From assembly GCA_010909165.1 (NCBI GenBank), contig MU008160.1:248001-312000 (forward strand): DNA of 64,000 bases, written 5' to 3'. Position numbers and translations under genes: made by a program. The notes under the pieces were generated by a model, which saw nothing but the letters and a program-made list of their open reading frames with translations, was not told where the DNA came from and made no database searches. The stretch comes from Anthoceros angustus. Taxonomy: Eukaryota; Streptophyta; Anthocerotopsida; Anthocerotales; Anthocerotaceae. Shown here piece after piece: positions 10,860 through 22,991 of the stretch (the stretch's first letter is position 1; each line of letters begins with the position of its first letter).

Positions 10860-11365
10860 AACGCAAAAAATCTGCTTTACAACCTCATGCGTTGTAAAGC
10901 ACGTTATGGACGTTGTAAATTGCATTTATAGACGGGTTACATCCACGTGTCAAGCATGTGTATACAAGCAAGCATACAGGATTGTAAAGCACGTTATGGA
11001 CGTTGTAAAGCACGTTATGGACGTTGTAAAGCACGTTATGGACGTTGTAAAGCACGTTATGGACGTTGTAAAGCACGTTATGGACGTTGTAAAGCACGTT
11101 ATGGACGTTGTAAAGCACGTTATGGACGTTGTAAAGCACGTTATGGACGTTGTAAATTGCATTTATAGACGGGTTACATCCACGTGTCAAGCATGTGTAT
11201 ACAAGCAAGCATACAGGATTGTAAAGCACGTTATGGACGTTGTAAAGCACGTTATGGACGTTGTAAAGCACGTTATGGACGTTGTAAAGCACGTTATGGA
11301 CGTTGTAAAGCACGTTATGGACGTTGTAAATTGCATTTATAGACGGGTTACATCCACGTGTGCCT
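10860..11365. repeat. CACTA-type subterminal repeat arrays (21-bp unit)
   Basis: The unit GTAAAGCACGTTATGGACGTT is repeated 8 times at 10984-11152 and 5 times at 11221-11328. The arrays are separated by a ~68-bp spacer containing GGGTTACATCCACGTGTCAAG that itself appears three times. The repeat core TTGTAAAGCACGTTATGGAC is also found beside the CACTA end at 9395-9430, so this block probably derives from that element family. All frames are open because 21 is divisible by 3. Confidence 0.85.
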
Positions 11366-11644
11366 CCCACGTGTGCCTCCCACGTGTGCCTCCAAGCCAT
11401 CTGCGGAGGAAGGAGAAAGCGGCAATGCTGCGGACGTCTCATGCTCGGTTGGAACTTCGTAAGGCGACCTCTTGCGAGCAAGTCCTCCTAGTAACCTCCA
11501 TCGCCAGTCCTCTAATGATGCAAACCAGCCGTTGCAAAAGAAGTCATGGACATCTTGTGCTTCCCAAGGTGACGGACGTCTCATGCTCGGTTGGAACTTC
11601 GTAGGCGACCTCTTGCGAGCAAGTCCTCCTAGTAACCTCCATCG

Positions 11645-12142
11645 CTAGGTCCTCATCTTTGCTTCCCTCTCCAATGCTTCCTTGAGCTCCCTAAAATGTT
11701 CACGTTCCTCCAGCCAAACTCCATCCAAAACCTGCTCAAATATATTCACTGGCGGTGGCCTCGCCGAAAATGACTCAGGTAGGACATCCCCCTCACTGGA
11801 CGAGGGAGATTGACAAATTCTGTCAATGTCCACCTCAGTCAGAGTATGAGGCAAGGGAAGGTGGAGAAGCTGCACTAAAGTCCGTATCTCGATCTCAAAC
11901 TGCCTTTCAGTCTGCGAGTAATCCGGCTGAAGCACACTATGACTCTCATGCTCCGGTTGGAACTTCGTAAGGGCGACCTCTTGCAGGCAAGTCCTCCTAG
12001 TAACCTCCATCGCCGGGTCCTCTAATGATGCAAACCAGCCCTCTGCAGAAGAAGTCACGGACGTCTCATGCTCATCTTCGCCATCCACTTGATCGGCAAC
12101 CTCCATCGCTAGGTCCTTTCTGCTGCAAACCAGCCGTTGCAA
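11645..12142 (-). pseudogene. Hypothetical acidic/coiled protein, internal copy
   Basis: The minus-strand frame reads ADQVDGEDEHETSVTS, GWFASLEDPAMEV, TRRTCLQEVAL, QTERQFEIEIRTLVQLLHL, HTLTEVDIDRICQS, PPPVNIFEQVLDGVWLEE and REHFRELKEALEREAK. These are the central blocks of the protein at 12696-13497. It lacks the WQKLGDVVKELCVAW end. Single-base indels relative to the other copy lie mostly at CCGG, CTG or GGG. Between 11348 and 11640 further scraps of the same repeats are joined to GTGCCTCCCACGT triplications. Confidence 0.45.
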
Positions 12143-12232
12143 AAGAAGTCATGGACATCTTGTGCTCATCTTCATCGTCCACTTGATCGGCGGACACGGA
12201 GATTGCGGAGCGGGCGCAAGTATGGTTGTGTG

Positions 12233-12540
12233 ATGGCCAGTGAGCACACCAAGAGAACCAAGCAGAAGCAAGGAAAACAGAAAACCAAACGTGCCTCTAA
12301 GCCATCTGCGGAGGAAGGAGAAAGTTGGGATGAGCGCCACACCATCGGAGCATACGCATGCTATACAGAGTCCGTCTATCGGTCAGCCTCAATTGGAGTA
12401 AGCCATCAGCCGATCTGCCTCCAGAGGAGAAAACGGCAATGCCTGCGGACGTCGGAGATGAAGAAGCGCGTCTCTTGGGTCCACTCAAGGAGGCACTGAG
12501 ACTACTTCAAAGGGTGAAGGCGGGAAGGGAAGATTCATAA
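12233..12540 (+). CDS. Small basic hypothetical protein, copy 2
   Basis: ATG at 12233 gives MASEHTKRTKQKQGKQKTKR, then ASKPSAEEGESWDERHTIGAYAC. After a frame change near 12360, SKPSADLPPEEKTAMPADVG leads into DEEARLLGPLKEALRLLQRV and a stop at 12538-12540. Conservation of both blocks with 9929-10284 suggests a genuine ~105-residue protein: basic N-terminus, helical C-terminus. No family recognised. It converges on the minus-strand hypothetical gene ending at 12696, with about 155 bp between the two stops. Confidence 0.45.
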
Positions 12541-12695
12541 CAATGTCCTGTTAACAAGCCATTAGGTTATTGTGATGCTTGTTTTGCGATCGAGTAGAAG
12601 AAATGGCGACACACATGTGATGCAGTTGATTATCTCATTCAACATAACGTGACACTTTGAAATACGAAAACCCATGAACCGTGTCGTGAATCATC

Positions 12696-13497
12696 TCAGC
12701 GGATTAGGAACACGCTTATTACACAATGCAACAATAAGCGACACCCATATCCCAAAGGCTCCTTGCCACAGACTCGCCCATGACGGTCCCACGCTACACA
12801 CAATTCCTTCACAACATCTCCAAGCTTTTGCCATGCCACAGGCCGAGACTCCAAGGCAGTTGCTGAGACTTCCCTCTCCTTTGCTTCCCTCTCCAATGCT
12901 TCCTTGAGCTCCCTAAAATGTTCACGTTCCTCCAGCCAAACTCCATCCAAAACCTGCTCAAATATATTCACTGGCGGTGGCCTCGAAAATGACTCGTAGG
13001 ACATCCCCTCATCGACGAGGGAGATTGACAAATTCTGTCAATGTCCACCTCAGTCAGAGTCTGAGGCAAGGGAAGGTGGAGAACTGCACTAAAGTCCGTA
13101 TCTCGATCTCAAACTGCCTTTCAGTCTGCGAGTAATCCGGTGAAGCACACTATGACTCTCATGCTCGGTTGGAACTTCGTAAGGCGACCTCTTGCGAGCA
13201 AGTCCTCCTAGTAACCTCCATCGCCGGGTCCTCTAATGATGCAAACCAGCCCTCTGCAGAAGAAGTCACGGACGTCTCATGCTCATCTTCGCCATCCACT
13301 TGATCGGCAACCTCCATCGCTAGGTCCTTTACTGCTGCAAACCAGCCCGTTGCAAAAGAAGTCATGGACATCTTGTGCTCATCTTCATCGTCCACTTGAT
13401 CGGCAGACCTGGAGATTGCGGAACGGGCTCGGGGATGGCCTGCTAACAACCCTTGGCTGCTTGCGGAAGCAGAGTTGGAGCGGGCTTGTCTCATCAC
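12696..13497 (-). CDS. Hypothetical acidic/coiled protein, most complete copy
   Basis: The minus strand gives ~110 residues from 13497 (MMRQARSNSASASSQGLLAG) with two internal repeats of a ~35-residue unit (GWFAxxxDxAMEVADQVDxE, then DEHExSVTS). A frame change near 13160 leads into a second frame containing PPPVNIFEQVLDGVWLEE, REHFRELKEALEREAKE, RPVAWQKLGDVVKELCVAWD and a stop at 12696. The product would be acidic with a predicted helical or coiled-coil centre. No domain recognised. Partial copies lie at 10445-10693 and 11645-12142. It could be a transposon-borne gene, because CACTA subterminal repeats flank the block on both sides. Confidence 0.45.
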
Positions 13498-13671
13498 GCG
13501 CGTCTCGAGACGCGCGGGCTCATCTCATCACACTTAACCTCGAGGACGCTCTCCAGAACCTGCATAGTGTGCCTCCCACGTGTGCCTCCCACAATAGCAC
13601 ACGTCAGTTCAGAGTTTCAAAATGTTTGCCTTGCCCGTGCTGTGCTTCCCAAGGTGACGGACGTCTCAAGA

Positions 13672-13745
13672 CACGTGCTTTACAACGCAAAAAAATCTGC
13701 TTTACAACATATTACGCTGTAAACTTCTGTTATAAACCTCAATAA
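13672..13745. repeat. Fragment of CACTA-type subterminal repeats
   Basis: Contains ACACGTGCTTTACAACGC, an A-run, then CTGCTTTACAACATATTACG. It repeats the segment at about 10850-10885 and carries the TTTACAAC core shared with the CACTA ends. Confidence 0.55.
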
Positions 13746-13805
13746 CAAAACCTTACCCATTATGTTCAAGACTTGACACGAGCTGCCACATGCTCTTGTT
13801 ATGCG

Positions 13806-14104
13806 AGGATTGGGCGCCATTATTGGGCGCCATTATTGTTGGGCGTTAATTGGGCGCCATTGTTGGGCGTTAATTGGGCGCCATTGTTGGGCGTTAACTG
13901 GGCGCCATTGTTGGGCGTTAACTGGGCGCCATTGCTGGGCGTTAACTGGGCGCCATTGTTGGGCGTTAACTGGGCGCCATTGTTGGGCGTTAACTGGGCG
14001 CCATTGTTGGGCGTTAACTGGGCGCCATTGCTGGGCGTTAACTGGGCGCCATTGTTGGGCGTTAATTGGGCGCCATTATTGGGCGTTAATTGGGCGCCAT
14101 TGTT
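13806..14104. repeat. 24-bp minisatellite, about 12 units
   Basis: The unit GGGCGCCATTGTTGGGCGTTAACT is repeated with only C/T changes in the TTAACT and TTGTT parts. Each unit carries two 6-bp palindromes, GGCGCC and GTTAAC. All six frames are open over most of the array (WAPLLGVN on plus, NNGAQLTP on minus), which follows from the period being a multiple of three. I see no start, splice or coding context that would make it a gene. Confidence 0.9.
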
Positions 14105-14790
14105 ACAAAATGGTGCATTTCGATAAACCAAAATGAGGGCATGATAACCCAAGTCTCGTGACAACATGAGGACACGCATTAGTCGACTCGCTTGACTCAA
14201 CGGATCCAGTCAACTGCTCTCCAGCCTCTCCCTACTTGGGTGGGTAACACATGTGACAGGGTCCACGTCATCATGTCCATATCTGTCGAAACATACTCCA
14301 CATTGTTACAAAATGGTGCATTTCGATAAACCAAAATGAGGGCATGAAACATCTAGAAAAGTGTTTGATTGGCTGGACAAATACCGACGAATCCATCCAG
14401 AAACAAAATCTTTGGACAGGGCTAGGTCAGGCCTGTATGGGCAGGCACACAAAAGGCGCTACATTTGTAGTTTGCGTTTCAAATCAGGCAGTTTCATGCC
14501 TCAATTCACATGTCTTGATGGCCGAAACAAACACATGCTTTGAGGCGGATTATGAATCTACAAAATGGTGCATTTCCGATAAACCAAAATGAGGGCATGA
14601 TAACCCAAGTCTCGTGACAACATGAGGACACGCATTAGTCAGGACTCGCTTGACTCAACGGATCCAGTCAACTGCTCTCCAGCCTCTCCCTACTTGGGTG
14701 GGTAACACATGTGACAGGGTCCACGTCATCTATGTCCATATCGTGTCAGAAACATACTCCACATTGTTACAAAACGGGAACTGCCGGTGT
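14105..14790. repeat. Direct duplication with TTGTTACAAAATGGTGCATT motif
   Basis: The sequence from TTGTTACAAAATGGTGCATT through GGGTCCACGTCATC is present at 14101-14290 and 14560-14770, with a partial third copy at 14302-14347. Between them, 14348-14545 keeps an open frame (FDWLDKYRRIHPETKSLDRA, then GLYGQAHKRRYICSLRFKSG) that looks protein-like but is unrecognised and lacks flanks. Confidence 0.65.
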
Positions 14791-14911
14791 TTCTCAATCT
14801 CGGCCTTTGTTTTGTGTCGATTGTAAAGCTCCATGGCACCTAAGGAAACACATAGATCAGAAAAGTGAGATCTTCCTAAAAGGAGTCAAAGTAAATAAGA
14901 TACACTGGCAC

Positions 14912-15470
14912 TTACGATAGAAAGAGATGATCACACCCCTGCACGAACGGTAGGTCTCCCAATCCATTCGATTCATCCAGATCAGTTTCTTCACAGAAGT
15001 AAGCCCTTGGAGATCCTGGGTCCTCAAGGCTCCCGATGGTGATTATAGCCTGTACGGTTGGAGATCCCTTGGGCAAAAAATGGCCAAAGAGGCAAGGATT
15101 ACTTCCATCTTGCAGTGGAGGGATGTCTCTCCTCCTTTCAGGCACAGGCAAAGGACGCATAGTCACCGAATCCTTATTACAGCTCTCAAAGGCACAACAA
15201 TTCACTGGACTCATAAACCCGCTGGCCCTCAAGTCCTTGCACCACTTCTGAGCTTGAGCCTCAGGTGAAATGTTTTCCTTGTTCCTCTGGTGCTCCTTTT
15301 TCCTCCAGGCTCGCACCAAGTACATGCATTTTAGGTGTGCATTGCTGGGCATTTCGCCACCGCAAAGCCCATCTCCGCATGTGCTTATTCTCCATACTAC
15401 TCTCCGTCCCCTTCCGCTTGCATTGTGAGAGTTGCTCGTTCAAGAGGACATGGGGCTCTTGAAATTCTCC
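14912..15470 (-). pseudogene. Partial copy of hypothetical gene at 16112-16780
   Basis: The minus strand encodes the same blocks as the next copy (SSSNEQLSQCKRKGTESSME, MRRWALRWRNAQQCTPKMHV, QKWCKDLRASGFMSP, RRRDIPPLQDGSNPCLFGHF). The N-terminus is cut at about 15470, where CCTCCGGC is joined to a different repeat. The 3' side (ETDLDESNGLGDLPF) is retained. Frame breaks near 15290 and 15060 correspond to small indels relative to the other copy. Confidence 0.5.
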
Positions 15471-15860
15471 TCCGGCTTAATTGCAAGTAATGGGTGTGAA
15501 ATCTACATGATACTTTAAATTCATCTATGGAAGTCGGTCCCCATCCGTCTTGATCCATCCTCCGCTTAACGCAAGTAATGGGGTGTAAGCTACATGATAT
15601 TCTAAATTCATCAAGGGAAGTCGGTCCCCATCCGTCTTGATCCACCATCCCGCTTAACTGCAAGTAATGGGTGTGAAATCTACATGATATTTTAAATTCA
15701 TCTATGGAAGTCGGTCCCCATCCAGTCTTGATCCATCCTCCGCTTAATTGCAAGTAATGGGGTGTAAGCTACATGATATTCTAAATTCATCAAGGGAAGT
15801 CGGTCCCCATCCAGTCTTGATCCATCCTCCGCTTAATTGCAAGTAATGGGGTTGATATTA
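15470..15860. repeat. ~90-bp tandem repeat, minus-oriented array
   Basis: Units contain GAAGTCGGTCCCCATCC, TTGATCCATCCTCCGCTTAA and GCAAGTAATGGG in order, about four copies. The same unit is found at 17280-17710 and, inverted, at 21940-22080 and 22600-22800. Variation between units is concentrated at the CCAGG/CCGG site after CCCCATCC. Confidence 0.8.
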
Positions 15861-16111
15861 GAACATGAGCATACTCGTGATCCGCGAGCCATTGTTACAA
15901 AATGGGAACGCGGTGTTTCTCAATCTCGGCCTTTGTTTTGTGTCGATTGTAAAGCTCCATGGCACCTAAGGAAACACATAGATCGAAAAGTGAGATCTTC
16001 CTAAAAGGAGTCAAAGTAAATAAGATACACCGGCACTTACGATAGAAAGAGATGATCACACCGCACGACGGTAGGTCTCCCAATCCATTCGATTCATCCA
16101 GATCGGTTTCT

Positions 16112-16780
16112 TCACGAGTAAGCCCTTGGAGATCCCGGGTCCTCAAGGCTCCGATGGTGATTATAGCCTGCGGTTGGAGATCCCTTGGGCAAAAAATGGC
16201 CAAAGAGGCAAGGATTACTTCCATCTTGCAGTGGAGGGATGTCTCTCCTCCTTTCAGGCACAAACAAAGGACGCATAGTCACTGAATCCTTATTACAGCT
16301 CTCAAAGGCACAACAATTCACTGGACTCATAAACCCGCTGGCCCTCAAGTCCTTGCACCACTTCTGAGCTTGAGCCTCAGGTGAAATGTTTTCCTTGTTC
16401 CTCTGGTGCTTCTTTTTCCTCCAGTGCTCTGCACCAAGTACATGCATTTTAGGTGTGCATTGCTGGGCATTTCGCCACCGCAAAGCCCATCTCCGCATGT
16501 GCTTATTCTCCATACTACTCTCCGACCCCTTCCGCTTGCACTGTGAGAGTTGCTCGTTCGAAGAGGACATGGGGCTCTTGAAATTCTCCTCCGGCATTTG
16601 GGTGCACAGCAAGTGCTCACTCGTGTCTGCCTCAGCAGACGGAATCGGCGAAGCACTCGCCATGCTCAGCTGGTGCAAGTCGCCACAACAACCGAAATAG
16701 CTTGTGCAAGTGATTGGCACAGCCCGTGGCAATCGCCTTAGGAACAAGAATCGGCAAAGCAGGTGCACAAGTTGGTGCAA
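16112..16780 (-). CDS. Hypothetical protein, unrecognised
   Basis: This is a minus-strand open frame of 222 codons. A methionine at about 16661 (MASASPIPSAEADTSEHLLC) is a plausible start. It is followed by PEENFKSPMSSSNEQLSQCK, a basic Trp-rich region (MRRWALRWRNAQQC), Lys-rich KKKHQRNKEN, QKWCKDLRASGFMSPVNCCA, then RRRDIPPLQDGSNPCLFGHF. Homologous sequence continues to about 15920 in another frame (EETDLDESNGLGDLP, then CRKCRCILFTLTP), so there may be a further exon. A second, truncated copy lies at 14912-15470. Cys and Trp spacing is suggestive of a structured domain but I recognise none. Confidence 0.45.
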   Translation of the reverse strand: MHQLVHLLCRFLFLRRLPRAVPITCTSYFGCCGDLHQLSMASASPIPSAEADTSEHLLCTQMPEENFKSPMSSSNEQLSQCKRKGSESSMENKHMRRWALRWRNAQQCTPKMHVLGAEHWRKKKHQRNKENISPEAQAQKWCKDLRASGFMSPVNCCAFESCNKDSVTMRPLFVPERRRDIPPLQDGSNPCLFGHFLPKGSPTAGYNHHRSLEDPGSPRAYS

Positions 16781-17269
16781 GTCGATAGCACATGTCGCAC
16801 AAGTGGCCAGAGCTCGTGCAACGTTAACTCGACACAGCTCGTGAGAATTGAGAGGGTTGTGCTTTCCCGCCCAAACTTTAAAATGGCGAAAGAATGCCCA
16901 TGGCCGAGCGCGATGAGATGATGGGATGGGTGTGAGGATGGGATCGTGAATCCATAATGAAGCCCGCGTTCCCGCTCAATTTTGTTATAATGATAACAAA
17001 GACGGCGTCATTAAGCCCATGTGCCAAGCTAGTATGCACCAGTTCGAATCTATATGGTAGCCAAGGCCTCCAGAACAATAAAATATTGGCACCGCTACGA
17101 AGCGCCTGCTAAGCCAGGAAACCTGGCCATGTTGGCAAGACCAGATCACCAACTTGGTGTAGCCTTGTGTCAGGCATGATGTACATTTGGACTTGCGATG
17201 AGCTTCACAGCGCACTATGTTGTAACTTCACTTACTCTCAACTTACAACATCCAAAGTAGCAACCAAGG

Positions 17270-17715
17270 CACTTTGAAAGCTACATGATATTTTAAATTC
17301 ATCTATGGAAGTCAGTCCCCCATCCGGGTACTGATCCGCCCTCCCGGCTTAACTGCAAGTAATGGGGTGTGAAAGCTACATTATATTTTAATTTCATGGA
17401 GGGAAGTCGGTCCCCATCCGTCTTGATCCGCCTCTCGACTTAACGCAAGTAATGGGTGTGAAATCTACATGATATGTTATATTCATCAAGGAGGTAGGTC
17501 CCTCATCCGGTCTTGATCCACCCTCCCGCTTAACGCAAGTAATGGGTGTGAAAGCTACATGATACTTTAAATTCATCAAGGGAAGTCCCTCATCCAAGTC
17601 TTGATCCATCCTCCGCTTAATTGCAAGTAATGGGTGTGAAAGCTACATGATATTCTAAATTCATCAAGGGAAGTCGGTCCCCCATCCAGGTACTGATCCA
17701 CCATCCTGGCTTAAC
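17270..17715. repeat. ~90-bp tandem repeat, second array
   Basis: Same unit as 15470-15860 (GCAAGTAATGGG, CTACATGATATTTTAAATTC, GAAGTCGGTCC). About four degenerate copies lie inside the left arm of the foldback complex. Confidence 0.75.
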
Positions 17716-20700
17716 CGCAACTTCGGATTTGGAAGAGCGACGGGCATTGATGAGGCTTATTAGGTGAATGAGGATGCAAAAGCGCAAGAAGTATACTCCC
17801 GTAGTGCCACATCCATAGTAGTACCGAGGCAAAAGATTGAGGGGTCCACACATAAATATATGTCATTATGAAGTTCATCATGATGCTCGAGGCCCAAGGC
17901 TTCCTTTTCTTGGTAATGAAGGTAGCTTCTAATGGGGGTTGATATTAGAACATGAGCATACTCGTGATCCGCGAGCGATTGTGAGCATCTGGTTTGCATC
18001 ATTTTGGCGCGAAAACGCAAAACGCTCTACGAGCCTATGCCCTGGCAACCTGCCGATGATACTGCTGGTTAGCATTCTTCTCGGGTGGAGCGCTGCCATT
18101 CTTTGTAGAGATAATTCACCTTATTCACCGCTTCGTGTCTGCGAGTCTGTTCCTTACATTAATGCACCCTTGGCCTTGAGCTCATTAATGTACGCTTTCT
18201 CGTGAGCTCATACATTCGCCCCGGGCCCATACCCACAATATTGAGGCTGCCTATAGTCCTGGTCAGAGATCATCTGAGGCTCGAGGGCTACACCGTACCA
18301 TCATCATGGCTGCGCTGCAGCTTGTGGCTTTCCTGACCTCACTGGCCGCAATGGAGACTGTCATTCGATTGGAATTGCAAACCTAGTTGTATTGGGCAAT
18401 AGAGACTATGTCGTATTTGATTGAAATTGCATACGCGAAAGATACAGATTGAAAGAGCAAGAACTGACTCGTCTTGCAAGTGTGCCTAAAGAAAACACAT
18501 TCTACAGACAAAAAGAAGCCGATGTCCAGACCAATCTATGGTCTTACTAGGACACACAGATTCAAAAGAACTCAGGAAACATGTCGAAAACTGTGTAAGG
18601 CATACACAAGGCACCTTTCATGCAATAAACCAGATCCACCAAGGCGTATCTCTCTTGTTCGCTCCAAGGCAGAGTCGCTCCACGGTTCATGCAGGGGATC
18701 AAAAAGCGCATTACACGGTGCGCGCACCTCGGACGGATGCATTCCATGTCGTCCCAATACGTCTCACTAACTTGAGAAGAGTCTTCAGACCGCGCTGGTC
18801 ACAAATCCCGTCTTTGAGTTTCACGCGCATGAACCTGCCTCTGTGCCTTGCCAAGCGAGCTTCGGAGGTGTAAAAAGGCATTCCCATAGCCACAAAAGTC
18901 GAGGTGCACAATCTTGGACAACGATCACGTGAGGGTTGTGAAGCTCCTTGCAGTTGGCGACTGAGAAGTTCATAAGGCTCTATGCCGGTCCTTCACACTC
19001 TCATAGTGGTGTGGGTTGGCAGAATTATGTGTCGGCTTAATGGTAACAGCAGGCCTAGCAAAATGAATTGAATGTGGATGGTATCAATGCTCATTTTTTA
19101 TTGTTCTTTGATCATTTTCCTTGGTTGTGTGTAGAAGGATTTGGTAGGTCCCTACGGCCGGTAGGTGTGTCACATCACAGAAGAGAAGGCTGAGACCTCA
19201 AGCTTCCTTGGGTTACAGCTAGTGAGGTCGGGCAAGCCGCAAGTTACAGCGTGACCACCATTCATTCTTGGATGGTACGGTGTAGCCCTCAGCCTCAGGT
19301 GATCTCTGACCAGGACTAAGGCGGCCTCAGTATTGTGGGTATGGGCCCGAGGTGGATGTATGAGCTCACAAGCAAGAGTACATTAATGAGCTCAAGGTCA
19401 AGGGAGCATTAATGTAGGCAACAAACTTGCAAACATGAAGCGGCGAATACGGTGAATATCTCTACAAAGAATGGTATCGCTCCACTGAGGAGAATGCTAA
19501 CCAGCTGCGTCATAGCCAGGCTGACAGGGCACATGCTCATACAACCTTTTGCATTTTCGCGCCAAATTGATGTAAACCAGATGCTCACAATTGCTTGCGG
19601 CTCACGGGTGTGCGCACGGGCATCACGCCTGACACAGGGCTACACCAAGTTGGTGACCCGGTCTTGCCGCATGCCCAGGTTGTGTGGCTTGGCAGGCGCT
19701 TGGTGGCGGTGCCTATATTTTATTGTTCTCCCGGTCCTAGCTGCCACATAGATTCGATACTTGGGTGCATACAATTGGCTTGGTAGGCGCTTGGTGGCCG
19801 TTTTGCTATCATTATTATAGAATTGAGCAGAAAGCGGGCTTCATCATGGATTCATGTCATGTGCGCTATGGAGCGTGGAGCGAGTCCCGTATCGCTATCC
19901 GGATGGGGATCGACTTACGGTGAGGAAGGAGAAGTCTTCCGTGAGGTATCATGGAGATTTCCCCATTGCTTGTAGTTAAGCGGAATGGGGCTTGCATTTT
20001 CCTTTCCAAAGCATTTTCATTTGTAATTTTCATTTCATGTTGTAAGTTAAGTTACAACGTTGTATTGGGTTGTGAGGCTCCTGCAATTGGGGAGTGAGAA
20101 GTTCATAGCGCTCTATGCGGTCCTTCGTACTCTCAAATAATGGACATGGTTCACTTTTAATCCTATTCCAAGCGGTGCGGTACATATTACACAAGAGGAG
20201 GTGAGACCTCAAGCTTGGTTGGGGCAAGGCCATTGAGGTTGGACAAGCCGCAAGTTACAGTGACCACCATTCATTCTTGGATGGTACGGTGTAGCCCTCA
20301 GCCTCGGTGATCTCGACCGGGACTAAGGCGGCCTCGATTGTGGGTATGGGCCCGAGGTGGATGTATGAGCTCACAAGCAAGAGTACATTAATGAGCTCAA
20401 GGTCAAGGGTGCATTAATGTAGGCAACTTTGTTGCTGCATGAAGTTTGAACTTGCAAACACGGCGGCGAATACGGTGAATATCTCTACAAAGAATGGTAT
20501 CGCTCCACCGAGGAGAATGCTAACCAGCGTCATAGCGAGGATGGCAAGGCACAGCTCATCTGACCTTTTGCATTTTCGCCAAATTGATGTAAACCGGATG
20601 CTCACAATTGCTTGCGGCTCACGGGTGTGCGACGGGCATCACGCGACAGGCTACACCAAGTTGGTGACCGGTCTTGCCGCATGCCAGTTGTGTGGCTTGG

Positions 20701-22810
20701 TAGGCGCTTGGTGGCGGTGCCTATATTTTATTGTTCTCCGGTCCTAGCGCCACATAGATTCGATACTTGGGTGCATACAATTGGCTTGGTAGGCGCTTGG
20801 TGGCCGTTTTGCTATCATTATTATAGAATTGAGCAGGAAAGCGGGCTTCATCATGGATTCATGTCATGTGCGCTGTGGAGCGTGGAGCGAGTCCCGTATC
20901 GGTATCCGGACGGGGGATCGACTTCTGGTGAGGAAGGAGAAGTCTTCCGGTGAGGTATCATGGAGATTTCCCCCATTGCTTGTAGTTAAGCCGGAATGGG
21001 GGCTTGCATTTTCCTTTCCAAAGCATTTTTCATTTGTAATTTTCATTTCATGTTGTAAGTTAAGTTACAACGTTGTATTGGGTTGTGAGGCTCCTGCAAT
21101 TGGGGAGTGAGAAGTTCATAGCGCTCTATGCCGGTCCTTCGCACTCTCGAATAATGGACATGGTTCACTTTTAATCCTATTCCAAGCAGTGCCGGTACCT
21201 GTATTACACAAGAGGAGGCTGAGAGCTGAAGCTTGGTTGGGGCAAGGCCATTGAGGTTGGACAAGCCGCAAGTTACAGTGACCACCATTCATTCTTGGAT
21301 GGTGCGGTGTAGCCCTCAGCCTCGTGATCTCGACCGGGACTAAGGCGGCCTCGGGCCTCGGGTCATGGTTGCCCAAGACCGTAGGCAGCCTGATTATTGT
21401 GGGTGTGGGCCCGGGGCGGATGTATGAGCTCAAGAGCAAGGGACATACATTAATGAGCTCAAGGCCAAGAGTGCATTAATATAAGCAACAGACTTGCAGA
21501 CACGAGGCAGCGAATAAGGTGAATATCTCTCGAAAGAATGGTATCGCTCCACCTGAGGAGAATGCTAACCAGCGTCATAGCAGGGATGGCAAGGCACAGG
21601 CTCGCATAGCCTTTTGCGTTTTCACGCCAAAATGATGCAAACCACGATGCTCACAATCCCTCGCGGATCATGGGTGTGCTCATGGTCTAATATCAACCCC
21701 CATTACAAGCTACCCTTACTACCAAGAAAAGAAAGCCTTGGGCCTCGAGCCCCACAAAGACATATATATATTTATGTGTGGACACCTCAATCTTTTGCCT
21801 CAGGACTGCTATGGGCTGGGCACTATGGGCAAGATACTCCTCGCGTGCCACTTTTGCATCCCTACTCAGTTGATAAGCCTCATCAATGTCCATCGGTCGT
21901 GCGGATTCGAAGTCGCAGTAAGCCGAAAGGGTGGATCAGTACCCAGATGGGGGACCAACTTCCCTTGATGAATTTAAAATATAATGTAGCTTTCACACCC
22001 TATTACTTGTAGTTAAGCAGGGAGTGTGGATCAATACCGGATGGGGGACTAACTTCCCTTGATGAAATTAAAATATCATGTAGCTTTCAAAGTGCCTTGG
22101 TTGCTACTTTGCATGTTGTAAGTTGAGTGTAAGTGAAGTTACAACATGGTGCGATGTGAAGCTCACTTGCAAGTCCAAATGTACATCACGCCTGACATAG
22201 GGCTACACCAAGTTGGTGACCCGGTCTTGCCGCATGCCCAGGTTGTGTGGCTTGGTAGGCGCTTGGCGGGCGCTTGGCGGTGGTGCCTATATTTTATTGT
22301 TCTCCCAGCCCTAGCTGCCACATAGATTCGATATTTGGGTCTGTATAGCTGGCTTGGCACACCGGCTTGGGCTGACGCCGTTTTTGCTATAATTATTATA
22401 GAATTGAGCGAGAACCTTGGGCCTCGAGCCTCACAAAGACATGTATTTATGTGTGGACCTCTCAATCTTTTGCCTTAGAATTTGTCATGGGCTGGGCACT
22501 CCAGCAAGATACTCCTCGCGCTTTTGCATCCCTACTCGGTTGATAAGCCTCATCAATGTCCATTGGTCGTCGGATCCGAAGTTGCGTTAAGCGGGAGGGT
22601 GGATAAGTACTGGATGGGGACTTACCTCCCTCGATGAATTTAACATATCATGCAGATTTCACACCCCATTATTTGTAGTTAAGCTGAGAGGGTGGATCAG
22701 TGCCCAGATGGGGGACCTACCTCCCTCGATGAATTTAACATATTTGCAATGTAGCTCTCACACCCCATAACTTGCAGTTAAGCCGGGAGTGTGGATAAGT
22801 ATCCCGATTT

Positions 22811-22991
22811 ATGAACGGACATTCCTTTATGAACGGACATTCCCTTATGAACGGACATTCCCTTATGAACGGACATTCCCTTATGAACGGACATTCCCTT
22901 ATGAACGGACATTCCCTTATGAACGGACATTCCCTTATGAACGGACATTCCCTTATGAACGGACATTCCTTTATGAACTGACATTCCTTTA
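22811..22991. repeat. 18-bp minisatellite, 10 units
   Basis: ATGAACGGACATTCCCTT is repeated ten times, nearly identical, with CCTTT instead of CCCTT in the first and last units. The minus strand reads MSVHKG repeatedly, the plus strand YERTFP. It is embedded in the ~90-bp repeat array (the unit breaks off at ATCCCGATTT and does not resume), so it arose inside that repeat. Confidence 0.92.

Noticed and set aside
10708-11604. 298-codon plus-strand ORF and 198-codon minus-strand ORF
   Set aside because: Both are produced by the 21-bp array (KHVMDVV and YNVHNVL repeats) and end at its edges.
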